From: Rhodoferax sp. OV413
GTDB lineage: Bacteria; Pseudomonadota; Gammaproteobacteria; Burkholderiales; Burkholderiaceae_C
Direction of reading: 5' to 3'
DNA: 64,000 nucleotides
Assembly (NCBI RefSeq): GCF_945881795.1
Contig: NZ_CAMCVG010000002.1
Coordinates: 1 to 64,000, forward strand
Shown here: one piece after another, positions 35,914 to 44,670 of the stretch
Layout of the letters: each line of letters starts with the position of its first letter
How positions within the stretch are numbered: position 1 is the first letter of the stretch
The notes under the pieces: model-generated
What the model saw: only the letters and a program-made list of their open reading frames with translations
Database searches by the model: none
What the model was told of the DNA's origin: nothing
Made by a program: the position numbers and the translations under genes

Positions 35914-37302
35914 ATGACACCCGCCAACGCACCATCACAGCCGCATTTCTCCGAACTCGCCCCGCGCGACCTGCTTGTCCGCCTGTACTGGGCTGCCGTG
36001 CAGAAGGCCCTACCGGCGCACACCCTGGGTGCTTTTTTGCCGCCCGCCCCGACAGGCCGCACTCTCGTGCTCGGTGCGGGCAAAGCCGGCGGCGCCATGG
36101 CCCACGCGCTGGACGCGCTCTGGCCGCAGGACAAGCCCCTGTCAGGGCTGGTCGTCACCCGCTACGGCCACACGCCGCCCCTGCCCGCGGACGCAGCGCC
36201 GCAGCGCATCGAGGTGGTGGAAGCCGCCCACCCGGTGCCCGACGCTGCAGGGCTGGCTGCTGCGCAGCGCATCCTGGCACTCACCCAGGGCCTGACTGCG
36301 GATGACCTGGTGATTTGCTTGATTTCCGGCGGCGGCTCCTCGCTCCTGACGCTGCCCGCGCAGTGGGAGGACGCCGGCGCGCCCGTTGCCATCAGCCTGG
36401 AGCTCAAGCAGCGCATCAATCAACTCATGCTGGAGAGTGGCGCCAACATCCAGGAGATGAACTGCGTGCGCAAGCACCTCTCGGCCATCAAAGGCGGCCG
36501 GCTGGCCGCGGCCTGCCATCCGGCGCAGGTGGTCACGCTGCTGATCAGCGACGTGCCGGGCGACGATCCCAGCGTCATTGCCAGCGGCCCGACCGTGCCC
36601 GACCCCACGACCTGTGCCGATGCGCTATCAATTTTGAAGCGACTCACGCAGGATTCACAAGCTCCAGAGGCCGATTTTGTGCTCAAAGCGCTGGAATCCG
36701 GAGTGCTGGAAACGCCCAAACCCGACGACGCCATCTTTGCCCGCAACACCGTGCACCTGATTGCCACGCCGCAGCAGTCACTGCAAGCGGCGGCTGACAT
36801 GGCGGCGTCTATGGGGCTGAACGCCTACATTCTGAGCGACGAGCTCGAGGGCGAGTCCCGCGAGGTGGGCAAGGTGCACGCGGCTCTTGCCCGCACAGCA
36901 TCCATGCGCAGTGCCGGCGCGCAGCAACCCTTTGCCAAGCCCTGCGTGATTTTGAGCGGGGGCGAAACCACGGTGACGGTGCGGCCCCGCCGCGAGGGTG
37001 CCACCCGCGGGCGCGGCGGCCGGGCCGGAGAGTTTTGCATGGGGCTGGCGCAGCGGCTGCAGGGGCAGGCCGGCGTCTGGGCGCTGGCAGCCGACACCGA
37101 CGGCATTGACGGCGTGGAGGACAACGCAGGCGCCATGGTCGGGCCTGATACCTTGGCCCGCGCCGCCGCTGCGGGCGTGTCGCTGACCGATTGCCTGGAC
37201 CGCAACGACGCGGCGGGCTTCTTTCAGCCCCTGGGCGACCTGTTTACCACCGGCCCCACCCACACCAACGTGAACGATTTCCGGGCGATTTTGGTGCTGT
37301 AG
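35914..37302 (+). CDS. Glycerate 2-kinase (MOFRL family)
   Basis: Phosphorylates D-glycerate to 2-phosphoglycerate. The 462-residue protein has LVLGAGKAGGAMAHAL, VICLISGGGSSLL, EMNCVRKHLSAIKGGRLA, LLISDVPGDDPSVIASGPTVPDP and the C-terminal MOFRL block (GGETTVTVR, GRGGRAGEF, ADTDGIDG). The start at 35914 fits; an upstream frame enters the divergent gene. It can receive glycerate from garR (aldarates) or from glyoxylate of allantoin. A dispersed repeat sits in frame after TTCADALSI. TtuD and GckA are names used for relatives. Confidence 0.92.
   Translation: MTPANAPSQPHFSELAPRDLLVRLYWAAVQKALPAHTLGAFLPPAPTGRTLVLGAGKAGGAMAHALDALWPQDKPLSGLVVTRYGHTPPLPADAAPQRIEVVEAAHPVPDAAGLAAAQRILALTQGLTADDLVICLISGGGSSLLTLPAQWEDAGAPVAISLELKQRINQLMLESGANIQEMNCVRKHLSAIKGGRLAAACHPAQVVTLLISDVPGDDPSVIASGPTVPDPTTCADALSILKRLTQDSQAPEADFVLKALESGVLETPKPDDAIFARNTVHLIATPQQSLQAAADMAASMGLNAYILSDELEGESREVGKVHAALARTASMRSAGAQQPFAKPCVILSGGETTVTVRPRREGATRGRGGRAGEFCMGLAQRLQGQAGVWALAADTDGIDGVEDNAGAMVGPDTLARAAAAGVSLTDCLDRNDAAGFFQPLGDLFTTGPTHTNVNDFRAILVL
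36624..36677 (+). repeat. Dispersed ~54-bp repeat, copy 5, in frame inside glycerate 2-kinase
   Basis: gctatcaattttgaagcgac through aggccgattt. It encodes the LSILKRLTQDSQAPEADF segment following the PDPTTCADA stretch. The 54-bp length keeps the frame. Confidence 0.8.
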
Positions 37303-37359
37303 CCCTAAGTTTGATCTGTCGCAAGGCCGCCACACCTGCCCGCGGGCACAGTGGCAGCC

Positions 37360-38013
37360 ATGTCCGCACTCCCTCCCAGCGTATTCCAGCCGCTCCTGGC
37401 GCGCAGCAGCCCCGAGTGGCGGGCGGCCGGCAGCGTGCTGCTTCGCCGGGGTGATGCCACCCGCTCCGCGCTCTACCTCGAGAGCGGTCAGATCATCTTT
37501 GGCGTCAGTGGCGCAGCAGGGGGCAAAGACGAGGGACTGGAGCATCAGCTGGGCCAGATGCAGGGGCCCGGCTGGGTAGACCCCACCGCCGCCGTGCTGG
37601 AGCTGCCCTCTGCGATGGACGCGGTGGCCCAAACCGATGTGCTGCTGCGCCAGGTACCCATGGTCGACTTTCAGGCCGCACTGGACGCCAACCGCCACCT
37701 CAGCAGAAGCATGCTTAGCGGCGTGGCGCAGGCCCACCGCGAACAAACCGAGCTGGCGGTAAGCCGGCTCTCCAAGGGCGCAGAGGCGCGCTGCGCCCAG
37801 TGGCTGCTCGAGCACTCCGAATCCAACGACAAAGGCGCCTACTCTGTGCAGCTTCATCAGCGCAAGCGCCTGCTTGCCGCGCAACTTGGCATGGCGCCCG
37901 AAACCCTCTCCCGCGTTCTGAGTCACTTGCGCGAGCGCAGCCTCATCAGCGGCTCGGGCCGCACGGTAAATCTGGTGGACCCGGGCGCGCTGCGCGCATT
38001 GGCCGGGGTGTAG
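37360..38013 (+). CDS. Crp/Fnr family transcriptional regulator
   Basis: 217 residues from the ATG at 37360 (a GTG three codons earlier is possible). It has an N-terminal cyclic-nucleotide-binding-like beta domain (SALYLESGQIIFGVSG) without FNR-type N-terminal cysteines, a dimerisation helix near residues 110-140 and a C-terminal HTH (HQRKRLLAAQLGMAPETLSRVLSHLRERSLIS). It lies between glycerate kinase and xdhB, convergent with xdhB, and may control the purine genes or be sensor-based for haem, NO or redox (inference). Confidence 0.85.
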   Translation: MSALPPSVFQPLLARSSPEWRAAGSVLLRRGDATRSALYLESGQIIFGVSGAAGGKDEGLEHQLGQMQGPGWVDPTAAVLELPSAMDAVAQTDVLLRQVPMVDFQAALDANRHLSRSMLSGVAQAHREQTELAVSRLSKGAEARCAQWLLEHSESNDKGAYSVQLHQRKRLLAAQLGMAPETLSRVLSHLRERSLISGSGRTVNLVDPGALRALAGV

Positions 38014-38060
38014 CGGTCGCCGAGCCAGTGGTCAGTGGTCAGTTGAGAGGCCCCGCCCCT

Positions 38061-40355
38061 TCAGCCCTGCAAAGCCCTCAACACGTTCTCCGGCGTAGCC
38101 GGAGCTTCCAGCTGCGCGGCAGCGTCCGCCCCGCGGGCTTGGGCCACAGCGTCGCGCAGGGCTTCAAACACGCTGATGCCCAGCATGAAGGGCGGCTCGC
38201 CGACGGCTTTGCTGCCGAAGACGTTGTCCTCGCGGTTAGGCTCGGGCCAGAGCTCGATCTTGAAATGCTCGGGCACATCGGCGGCGGTGGGGATTTTGTA
38301 GGTGCTGGGCGCGTGGGTAGTGAGCTTGCCTTGCGCATTCCAGACCAGTTGCTCGGTGGTGAGCCAGCCCATGCCTTGCACAAAACCGCCTTCAATCTGC
38401 CCCAGATCGATGGCGGGGTTGATGCTGCGGCCCACGTCGTGGAGGATGTCCACTTTCAGCACCTTGTTCTCGCCCGTCAGCGTGTCAATCAGCACCTCGG
38501 AGCAGGCGGCGCCATACGCAAAGTAATAAAACGGGCGCCCGCTGAGGGTGGCTTTGTCGTAGTGGATCTTGGGTGTGCGGTAAAAGCCGTCGCTCCAGAG
38601 CTGGATGCGGTTGGCATAGGCGAGCTTCACCACATCATCAAACGCCCGGGTGCTGGTGGGCGAAGTCACTGCGCCGCTGGCAAACCGCACCGCGCCGGCG
38701 CCGCAGCCGTCCAGCCCCGCCACGAAGGCGGCGAGGTTGTCGCGGATGTTGCGGGCGGCGAATTGGGCGGCGCGGCCGTTGAGGTCGGTGCCGGCGCTGG
38801 CGGCGGTGGCCGAGGCGTTGGGCACCTTACTCGTATCGCTGGCGGTGCAAAGCACCCGCTCAAACGGCACGCCCAGCTCGTCGGCCACAATCTGCGCGAT
38901 TTTGGTGTGCAGGCCCTGGCCCATTTCGGTGCCACCATGGTTCACCTGGACGCTGCCGTCGGTGTAAACGTGCACCAGCGCGCCGGCCTGGTTGAACAAG
39001 GTGGCGGTGAAGCTGATGCCGAACTTGACCGGCGTGATGGCGATGCCTCGCTTGAGCACGGGGCTGCCCGCATTCCATGCCGAAATCGCCTCCACCCGCC
39101 GCCGGTATTGCGAAGACTGCTCTAGTTTAGATAGCAGAGGAAGGAGGATGTTGTCCTCCACCTTCATCTGGTAATGGGTGGTGTCGCGCTTGAGCGCCGT
39201 GCCGGCGATGGGCTCGTCGCTGTAGAGGTTGCGTAGGCGCACATCCAGCGGGTCCAGCGCGAGGCGGCGGGCTATTTCGCCCATGAGCGCCTCAATCAGC
39301 ACCACACCCTGCGGCCCGCCGAAGCCACGAAACGCGGTGTGGCTCTGGGTGTTGGTTTTGCAGCGGTAGGAGACGATGTCCACATCCTGCAGGAAGTAGG
39401 CGTTGTCGGTGTGGAAGATCGCGCGGTCGGCCACCGGGCCGGACAGGTCGGCGCTAAACCCGCAGTTCACCGCCATCTGCAGCTTTAGCGCGGTCAGGCG
39501 GCCGGTGTCGTCAAAGCCGGCGCGGTAGTCATAGGCAAAGGGGTGGCGCTTTCCGGTGACCATGAAGTCGTCGTCGCGGTCCAGCCGCAGCTTGACGGGG
39601 CGGCGGATTTTTGCAGCCGCCACCGCAGCCCACACCGCCAGGTGGCCGGCCTGGGTTTCTTTGCCGCCAAAGCCGCCGCCCATGCGCCGGCATTCCACCC
39701 GCACCGCGTGGTTGTCAATGCCCAGCGCATGGCTCACCCAGTGCTGGACCTCGCCGGGGTGCTGCGTGCTGCTGTAGATCACCCACTGGTTTTGCTCCTG
39801 CGGCAGCGCGTAGGCAATCTGGCCCTCTAAATAAAAGTGTTCCTGCCCGCCCACCTCGAGTCGCCCGCGCAGGGTGTGCTGCGCGGCTGCGAGTGCTGCA
39901 TCGGCGTCACCCCGGCGCACCTGCACCGGCGGCAGCACAAAGCTTTGCGCCCGCAGCGCGTCGTGCACCGACAGCACAGCCGGCAGCGGCTCAATCTGCA
40001 GCTGCACCTTGCGCGCGGCGCGGCGGGCTTGCATCACGGTGGTCGCCAGCACCAGGCCCACCACCTGGCCCACAAACTGCACCGTGTCCAAGGCAAACAC
40101 CGGCTCATCGCCGGCAAAAGCGGCCAGCATCGGGTCGCCCGGAATGTCCTGCGCCAGCACCACATCCACCACGCCGGGCATGGCAAGCGCAGCGGCACAG
40201 TCCACGCCCAGCAGCTTGCCGTGTGCGTGGCCTGAGAGGATGGGCGCGGCATGCAGCGTGCCGCGCAGCTCGGGCAGGTCGTCGATGTAATGCACCGCGC
40301 CGGCCACCTGGGCGGCCGCGCTTTCGTGAAACGGGGAGCTTCCTGCGGCGCTCAT
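38061..40355 (-). CDS. xdhB: Xanthine dehydrogenase molybdenum-binding subunit
   Basis: 764 residues from the ATG at 40355, which overlaps the xdhA stop (ATGA). Moco-binding motifs of the xanthine oxidase family are present: GQEHFYLEGQIAYALP, MGGGFGGKETQAGHLA, TAFRGFGGPQGV, and the catalytic Glu in VFGSKAVGEPPFMLG near the C-terminus. It converts hypoxanthine to xanthine and urate with XdhA. The longer upstream frame to 40754 lies in xdhA and is rejected. Confidence 0.95.
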   Translation of the reverse strand: MSAAGSSPFHESAAAQVAGAVHYIDDLPELRGTLHAAPILSGHAHGKLLGVDCAAALAMPGVVDVVLAQDIPGDPMLAAFAGDEPVFALDTVQFVGQVVGLVLATTVMQARRAARKVQLQIEPLPAVLSVHDALRAQSFVLPPVQVRRGDADAALAAAQHTLRGRLEVGGQEHFYLEGQIAYALPQEQNQWVIYSSTQHPGEVQHWVSHALGIDNHAVRVECRRMGGGFGGKETQAGHLAVWAAVAAAKIRRPVKLRLDRDDDFMVTGKRHPFAYDYRAGFDDTGRLTALKLQMAVNCGFSADLSGPVADRAIFHTDNAYFLQDVDIVSYRCKTNTQSHTAFRGFGGPQGVVLIEALMGEIARRLALDPLDVRLRNLYSDEPIAGTALKRDTTHYQMKVEDNILLPLLSKLEQSSQYRRRVEAISAWNAGSPVLKRGIAITPVKFGISFTATLFNQAGALVHVYTDGSVQVNHGGTEMGQGLHTKIAQIVADELGVPFERVLCTASDTSKVPNASATAASAGTDLNGRAAQFAARNIRDNLAAFVAGLDGCGAGAVRFASGAVTSPTSTRAFDDVVKLAYANRIQLWSDGFYRTPKIHYDKATLSGRPFYYFAYGAACSEVLIDTLTGENKVLKVDILHDVGRSINPAIDLGQIEGGFVQGMGWLTTEQLVWNAQGKLTTHAPSTYKIPTAADVPEHFKIELWPEPNREDNVFGSKAVGEPPFMLGISVFEALRDAVAQARGADAAAQLEAPATPENVLRALQG

Positions 40356-41929
40356 GTGGCGTCTCCTGCCAGTGCGAAGCCGTCCAGGCTGGTGTCGGTG
40401 TGCCCCTGGCTTTCCAGCCAATAACGCTCTAACAGGCCGCCCAGCACCTCGGTGCGGTAGGCGCTGCTGGCGCGCATGTCGGAAATCGGGCTGAACTCGG
40501 TTTGCAGCGCGGCCTGTGCGGCCCGCACGGTGGCCTCGGTCCAGGGCTGGCCTTGCAGCGCGGCCTCGGTACGCACCGCGCGCACCGGTGTCGCAGCCAC
40601 GCCGCCCACCCCGATGCCGGCTCGCGCCACCCGGCCATCCACCAGGCGCAGGCTGATAGCCAGGCAGACGGCGGAGATGTCGTCTTCCCAGCGCTTGGAG
40701 ATTTTGTAGACCCGAGAAAACTCCTCCGAGCTGGCCTTGGGCACCTTGATCCACGCCAGTACCTCGTCCAGCGCCAACACGTTCTGGCGGTAGCCGGTGT
40801 AAATATCTTCCAACCGCAATTCGCGGTGCACGGCGTGGCCTTCGCCTTCGCGCTTTTCAGTCCCTTTTTTATCGCCATTTCCTGCGCCATTTCCTGCGCC
40901 TTTTTCCGCCCCGCGCCAGGCCATGAGCACCACGCTGGCGCCCAGCGCAATCAGCAGCGGCATGGAGTCGCCAATCGGTGAGCCATTGGCCACATTGCCG
41001 CCCAGCGTGCCGGCGTTGCGCACCGTCAGGCCGGCAAAGCGCCTGGCAAAACCGGTCAGTTGCGGCCTGTCGGCGGTCAGCGCGTCAAATGCCTCAGCCA
41101 GACTCACGGCCGCGCCGATGGCGATGTGGTGCGGGTAGTCCTCCACCCTTCGCAACTCGGTCACGCGGGTGACGTCGAGCACGCGGGGGAATTCGCGGTG
41201 CATCTTGTTGACCCAGAGCCCCACATCGGTGCATCCGGCCACGATCTGCGCCTCGGGGTGGCGCGCGCGCGCCTGCAGCAGTGCGGGCAGGGTGGTCGGG
41301 CGCAGATACGCAACATCCGAAAACTGAGCCAAATCGGCCTCTAGCGCCCGCTCTATATGCGCCAGCTGCTCTATTTTTGATAGCGTTTTTGCCTCGTCCA
41401 GCAGCACAGCGGGGTAGCCGAGCATGGTTTGCGCGGCGTCCAGAATCGGGCGGTAGCCGGTGCAGCGGCATAAATTTCCGCTCAGGGCGTGCAGCGCGTC
41501 ATCGCGGCGCACCGGCGTGCCGTCTTGGGCGTGCTGCCGGTAGAGCGCAAACAGGCTCATCACAAAACCCGGCGTGCAAAAGCCGCATTGCGAGCCGTGG
41601 CACTGCACCATGGCCTCTTGCGCGGGGTGCAGCCGGCCGTCCTCGGCGGCAATGTCTTCCACCGTCCAGAGTGCGCGCCCTTGCAGGCTGTGGGCCATCT
41701 TGATGCAACTGTTCACAGCCTTGGTGCGCAAGGCTCCGTCCACCGCCTCTCCGATGACTACGGTGCAGGCGCCGCAGTCGCCCTCGTTGCAGCCTTCTTT
41801 GGTGCCGTTGCAGTGCAGGTCTTCGCGCAGCACTTCCAGCAAGGTGCGGGTGGGGGGGATGTCGTGCAGGGTGACGATCTCGCCGCGCCGCACAAATTGC
41901 AGCGGGCGGTTGGGGGGTGGGTTATGCAT
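40352..41929 (-). CDS. xdhA: Xanthine dehydrogenase FeS/FAD subunit
   Basis: 525 residues from the ATG at 41929. Two [2Fe-2S] motifs are seen (CNEGDCGACTVV, and CGFCTPG with CRCTGYRPIL), then a FAD domain (IVAGCTDVGLWVNK, GGNVANGSPIGDS). A dispersed repeat is inserted in frame between the two domains (AVLLDEAKTLSKIEQLAHIE region). The FAD domain contains an odd polar, Gly/Lys/Glu-rich insert (AEKGAGNGAGNGDKKG), partly encoded by a 14-bp tandem repeat. It precedes xdhB in the operon. Confidence 0.95.
   Translation of the reverse strand: MHNPPPNRPLQFVRRGEIVTLHDIPPTRTLLEVLREDLHCNGTKEGCNEGDCGACTVVIGEAVDGALRTKAVNSCIKMAHSLQGRALWTVEDIAAEDGRLHPAQEAMVQCHGSQCGFCTPGFVMSLFALYRQHAQDGTPVRRDDALHALSGNLCRCTGYRPILDAAQTMLGYPAVLLDEAKTLSKIEQLAHIERALEADLAQFSDVAYLRPTTLPALLQARARHPEAQIVAGCTDVGLWVNKMHREFPRVLDVTRVTELRRVEDYPHHIAIGAAVSLAEAFDALTADRPQLTGFARRFAGLTVRNAGTLGGNVANGSPIGDSMPLLIALGASVVLMAWRGAEKGAGNGAGNGDKKGTEKREGEGHAVHRELRLEDIYTGYRQNVLALDEVLAWIKVPKASSEEFSRVYKISKRWEDDISAVCLAISLRLVDGRVARAGIGVGGVAATPVRAVRTEAALQGQPWTEATVRAAQAALQTEFSPISDMRASSAYRTEVLGGLLERYWLESQGHTDTSLDGFALAGDAT
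41331..41384 (-). repeat. Dispersed ~54-bp repeat, copy 6, in frame inside xdhA
   Basis: aaatcggcctctagcgcccg through ttttgatagc, 54 bp. It encodes the linker between the iron-sulfur and FAD domains of XdhA and keeps the frame. Confidence 0.8.
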
Positions 41930-42020
41930 GGCGTGTGTCCTCTTGCGGGAGGGTAATCCGGTATGCGATGTCGTGTCCATACGCATTAGCATAGGGGCAT
42001 CGCAAGGAGACGCCATCCGC

Positions 42021-43592
42021 ATGCAATCTGTTTCAAACCGCCTGCAACTGAGCGGCATTACCAAGGCCTATCCCGGGGTGGTGGCCAACAGCGATGTGTC
42101 GCTGACCGTGCTGCCCGGCCAGACCCACGCAGTGCTGGGCGAAAACGGCGCTGGCAAGTCCACCCTGATGAAGATCATTTACGGCTCGGTCAAGCCCGAT
42201 GCGGGGCAGGTGCTCTTTAACGGCCAGCCGGTCAACATCCGCAACCCCAAGGAGGCGCGGGCGCTGGGTATCAGCATGGTGTTCCAGCATTTCAATTTGT
42301 TCGACACCATCACCGTGGCCGAAAACGTGTGGCTGGGGCTGGACAAGGGGCTGAGCCTTGATCAGGTCAGCCAGCGCATCACCGCCAAGGCCGGCGAATA
42401 TGGCCTGGACATCGACCCCGAGCGCCCGGTGCACACCCTGAGCGTGGGCGAGATGCAGCGGGTCGAAATCATTCGCGCCCTGCTGACCAACCCGCAGCTG
42501 CTTATCCTGGACGAGCCCACCTCGGTGCTCACGCCGCAGGCGGTGGAGAAGCTGTTCGTGGTACTCAAAAAGCTGGCCTCCGAGGGCTGCAGCATTTTGT
42601 ATATCTCGCACAAGTTGCACGAAATCCGCGAGCTGTGCAGCGCCTGCACCGTGCTGCGCGCCGGCCGGGTGACCGGTGTTTGCAATCCGGCCGAGGAGTC
42701 CAACGCCTCGCTCTCGCGGCTGATGATTGGCGCTGAGCCACCGCAGCTGGAGCATCGCCCCCAGCAGGCCGGCGCGCCGGTCTTGCGGGTGCGCGACTTA
42801 AGCCTGGCGCGGGAAGACCAGTTTGGTGTGGACTTGCACGGCCTGTCGCTCACCGTGCATGCCGGCGAGGTGCTGGGAATTGCCGGCGTCTCGGGCAACG
42901 GGCAAAAGGAGCTGCTGTATGCCCTCTCGGGCGAAGACGTGCGGGCCCCCAAGGGCAGCATCGTGATGGGACAGGCCGATGTGTCGGGCTTGCACCCCGG
43001 CGAGCGGCGCACGCTGGGCTTGCACTTTGTGCCCGAAGAGCGCCTGGGCCGCGGCGCGGTGCCCACCCTGAGCCTGGCCCAGAACATGCTGCTCACCCGC
43101 ACCGAGGCGATTTCGTGGCCCGGTCTTGCGGGCGGTTGGATTCAGGTGCCGCAGCTCGCGCAGCACGCGGCCCGTGTGATTCAGGCCTTTAACGTGAAAG
43201 CCAATGGCCCCGGTGCGGCGGCGCGCTCGCTCTCCGGCGGTAATTTGCAAAAGTTCATTGTGGGCCGCGAAATCGATGCGGCGCCCGCACTGTTCATCGT
43301 CTCGCAGCCCACCTGGGGGGTGGACGTGGGCGCCGCGGCCCAGATTCGCGGTGCCATTCTGGCCCTGCGCGATGCCGGTTGTGCCGTGCTAGTGGTGAGC
43401 GAAGAGTTGGATGAATTGTTCGCGCTGAGCGACCGGCTGCATGTCATTGCCAGCGGCAGGCTCTCACCCTCTATCGACGTGGCGCAGGCGACGGTGGAAA
43501 AGATCGGCGAGTGGATGAGCGGACTTTGGAAGGCGGCTCCTGAGGGTGCCGATTCAGATGCCGACTCGGATGCGGAGGTGGCCCATGGCTAA
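42021..43592 (+). CDS. ABC transporter ATP-binding protein, nucleoside/BMP type (two ATPase domains)
   Basis: 523 residues with two ABC domains. The first has Walker A GENGAGKST near residue 43, signature LSVGEMQRVEI near 145 and Walker B LLILDEPTSVLTP. The second has GVSGNGQKELL in place of a standard Walker A, signature SLSGGNLQKFI and FIVSQPTWGVD, the degenerate second half usual in RbsA/YufO-like proteins. Followed by two overlapping permease genes and a BMP lipoprotein gene. It probably imports nucleosides or purine bases. Confidence 0.92.
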   Translation: MQSVSNRLQLSGITKAYPGVVANSDVSLTVLPGQTHAVLGENGAGKSTLMKIIYGSVKPDAGQVLFNGQPVNIRNPKEARALGISMVFQHFNLFDTITVAENVWLGLDKGLSLDQVSQRITAKAGEYGLDIDPERPVHTLSVGEMQRVEIIRALLTNPQLLILDEPTSVLTPQAVEKLFVVLKKLASEGCSILYISHKLHEIRELCSACTVLRAGRVTGVCNPAEESNASLSRLMIGAEPPQLEHRPQQAGAPVLRVRDLSLAREDQFGVDLHGLSLTVHAGEVLGIAGVSGNGQKELLYALSGEDVRAPKGSIVMGQADVSGLHPGERRTLGLHFVPEERLGRGAVPTLSLAQNMLLTRTEAISWPGLAGGWIQVPQLAQHAARVIQAFNVKANGPGAAARSLSGGNLQKFIVGREIDAAPALFIVSQPTWGVDVGAAAQIRGAILALRDAGCAVLVVSEELDELFALSDRLHVIASGRLSPSIDVAQATVEKIGEWMSGLWKAAPEGADSDADSDAEVAHG

Positions 43593-44670
43593 TCTGTCTC
43601 TCAAACTTGAGGTGCGGCCCCAGCCCTCCAAGGCCTGGGGCTACGGCTCGCCCTTGCTGGCTTTGGTGCTGACGGTGCTGATCGGTATTGCGCTTTTCAT
43701 GGCGCTGGGCAAAGACCCGGTCCGCGGGCTGCTGGTGTTTTTCTGGGAGCCGATCAAGAGCGGCTACGCATTGGGCGAGCTGGTGGTCAAGGCGACGCCG
43801 CTTTTGGTGATTGCGCTGGGGCTGGCGGTGTGCTTTCGCTCTAACGTGTGGAACATCGGCGCCGAAGGGCAATACATCATCGGTGCCATTGCCGCCAGCG
43901 GTGTCGCGCTCCTGGCCGAAAAAACCACCGGCGGCTGGATCGTGGTGCCGGTGGTGCTGGCGGGTATTGCCGGCGGAATGCTGTGGAGCGGGCTCACCGC
44001 CTTTTTGCGCGACAAGTTCAATGCCAACGAAATTCTGGTGAGCCTGATGCTGGTGTACGTGGCGGTGCAGGTGCTGGGCTATCTGGTCTACGGCCCCTGG
44101 AAAGACCCGCTGGGCTACAACTTTCCCCAAACCAAAACCTTTGAAGCCGCCACACGGATTCCGCGCCTTTTTGAGGGCTCGCGCATGAGCATCGGCGTGC
44201 TGCTGGCCTTGGCCGGTGTGGCTGCGGTGTGGGTGTTTTTGTTCCGCACCCGCGCAGGCTTTGCCCAGCAGGTGGGCGGGCTGGCCCCGGCTGCGGCGCG
44301 CTATGCGGGTTTTTCTTCACGCAAAGCCTTGTGGACGGCGCTGCTGGTGTCGGGCGGTATGGCGGGCCTGGCCGGCGCGCTCGAGGTGGCGGGGCCCATC
44401 GGGCAGCTCACGCCGTATGTGCCCGCGGGCTACGGATTTGCCGCCATCATCGTGGCCTATGTGGGGCGCCTGCATCCGGTGGGCATGGTGTTTTCCGCGC
44501 TGTTGATGAGCATGTTCTATATCGGTGGTGAGTTGGCGCAGTCGCGCCTGGGCCTGCCCAAGTCGCTTACCGGCGTGTTTCAGGGCCTGCTGCTGTTCAG
44601 CCTGCTGGCCTGCGACACGCTGGTGAACTATCGCCTGAAATGGGTTTCTGCCGCCGGAGGTACAAAGTAA
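43585..44670 (+). CDS. ABC transporter permease, nucleoside/BMP type, subunit 1
   Basis: 361-residue membrane protein with about nine hydrophobic segments and the BPD_transp_2 signature (LAVCFRSNVWNIGAEGQYIIGAI). The start at 43585 overlaps the ATPase gene by 8 bp. It pairs with the next permease, whose ATG overlaps its stop by one base. Relatives are YufP and NupB. Confidence 0.92.
   Translation: MANLSLKLEVRPQPSKAWGYGSPLLALVLTVLIGIALFMALGKDPVRGLLVFFWEPIKSGYALGELVVKATPLLVIALGLAVCFRSNVWNIGAEGQYIIGAIAASGVALLAEKTTGGWIVVPVVLAGIAGGMLWSGLTAFLRDKFNANEILVSLMLVYVAVQVLGYLVYGPWKDPLGYNFPQTKTFEAATRIPRLFEGSRMSIGVLLALAGVAAVWVFLFRTRAGFAQQVGGLAPAAARYAGFSSRKALWTALLVSGGMAGLAGALEVAGPIGQLTPYVPAGYGFAAIIVAYVGRLHPVGMVFSALLMSMFYIGGELAQSRLGLPKSLTGVFQGLLLFSLLACDTLVNYRLKWVSAAGGTK

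Noticed and set aside
34380-36158. A 592-codon frame for the deaminase.
   Set aside because: The first 105 codons overlap the divergent glycerate kinase gene and have no amidohydrolase similarity; the conserved protein starts at 35843.
37303-37335. An FNR box upstream of the Crp/Fnr gene (TTGATCTGTCGCAA).
   Set aside because: Only the left half TTGAT fits; the right half does not match ATCAA.
39109-39136. Possible further copy of the dispersed repeat inside xdhB (ttgcgaagactgctctagtt, then agatagc).
   Set aside because: Only about half of the element is recognisable and the rest does not align, so chance similarity is likely.
38061-40754. A longer xdhB frame starting inside xdhA.
   Set aside because: The first 133 codons overlap xdhA in another frame, while the ATG at 40355 overlaps the xdhA stop as ATGA and matches the family start.
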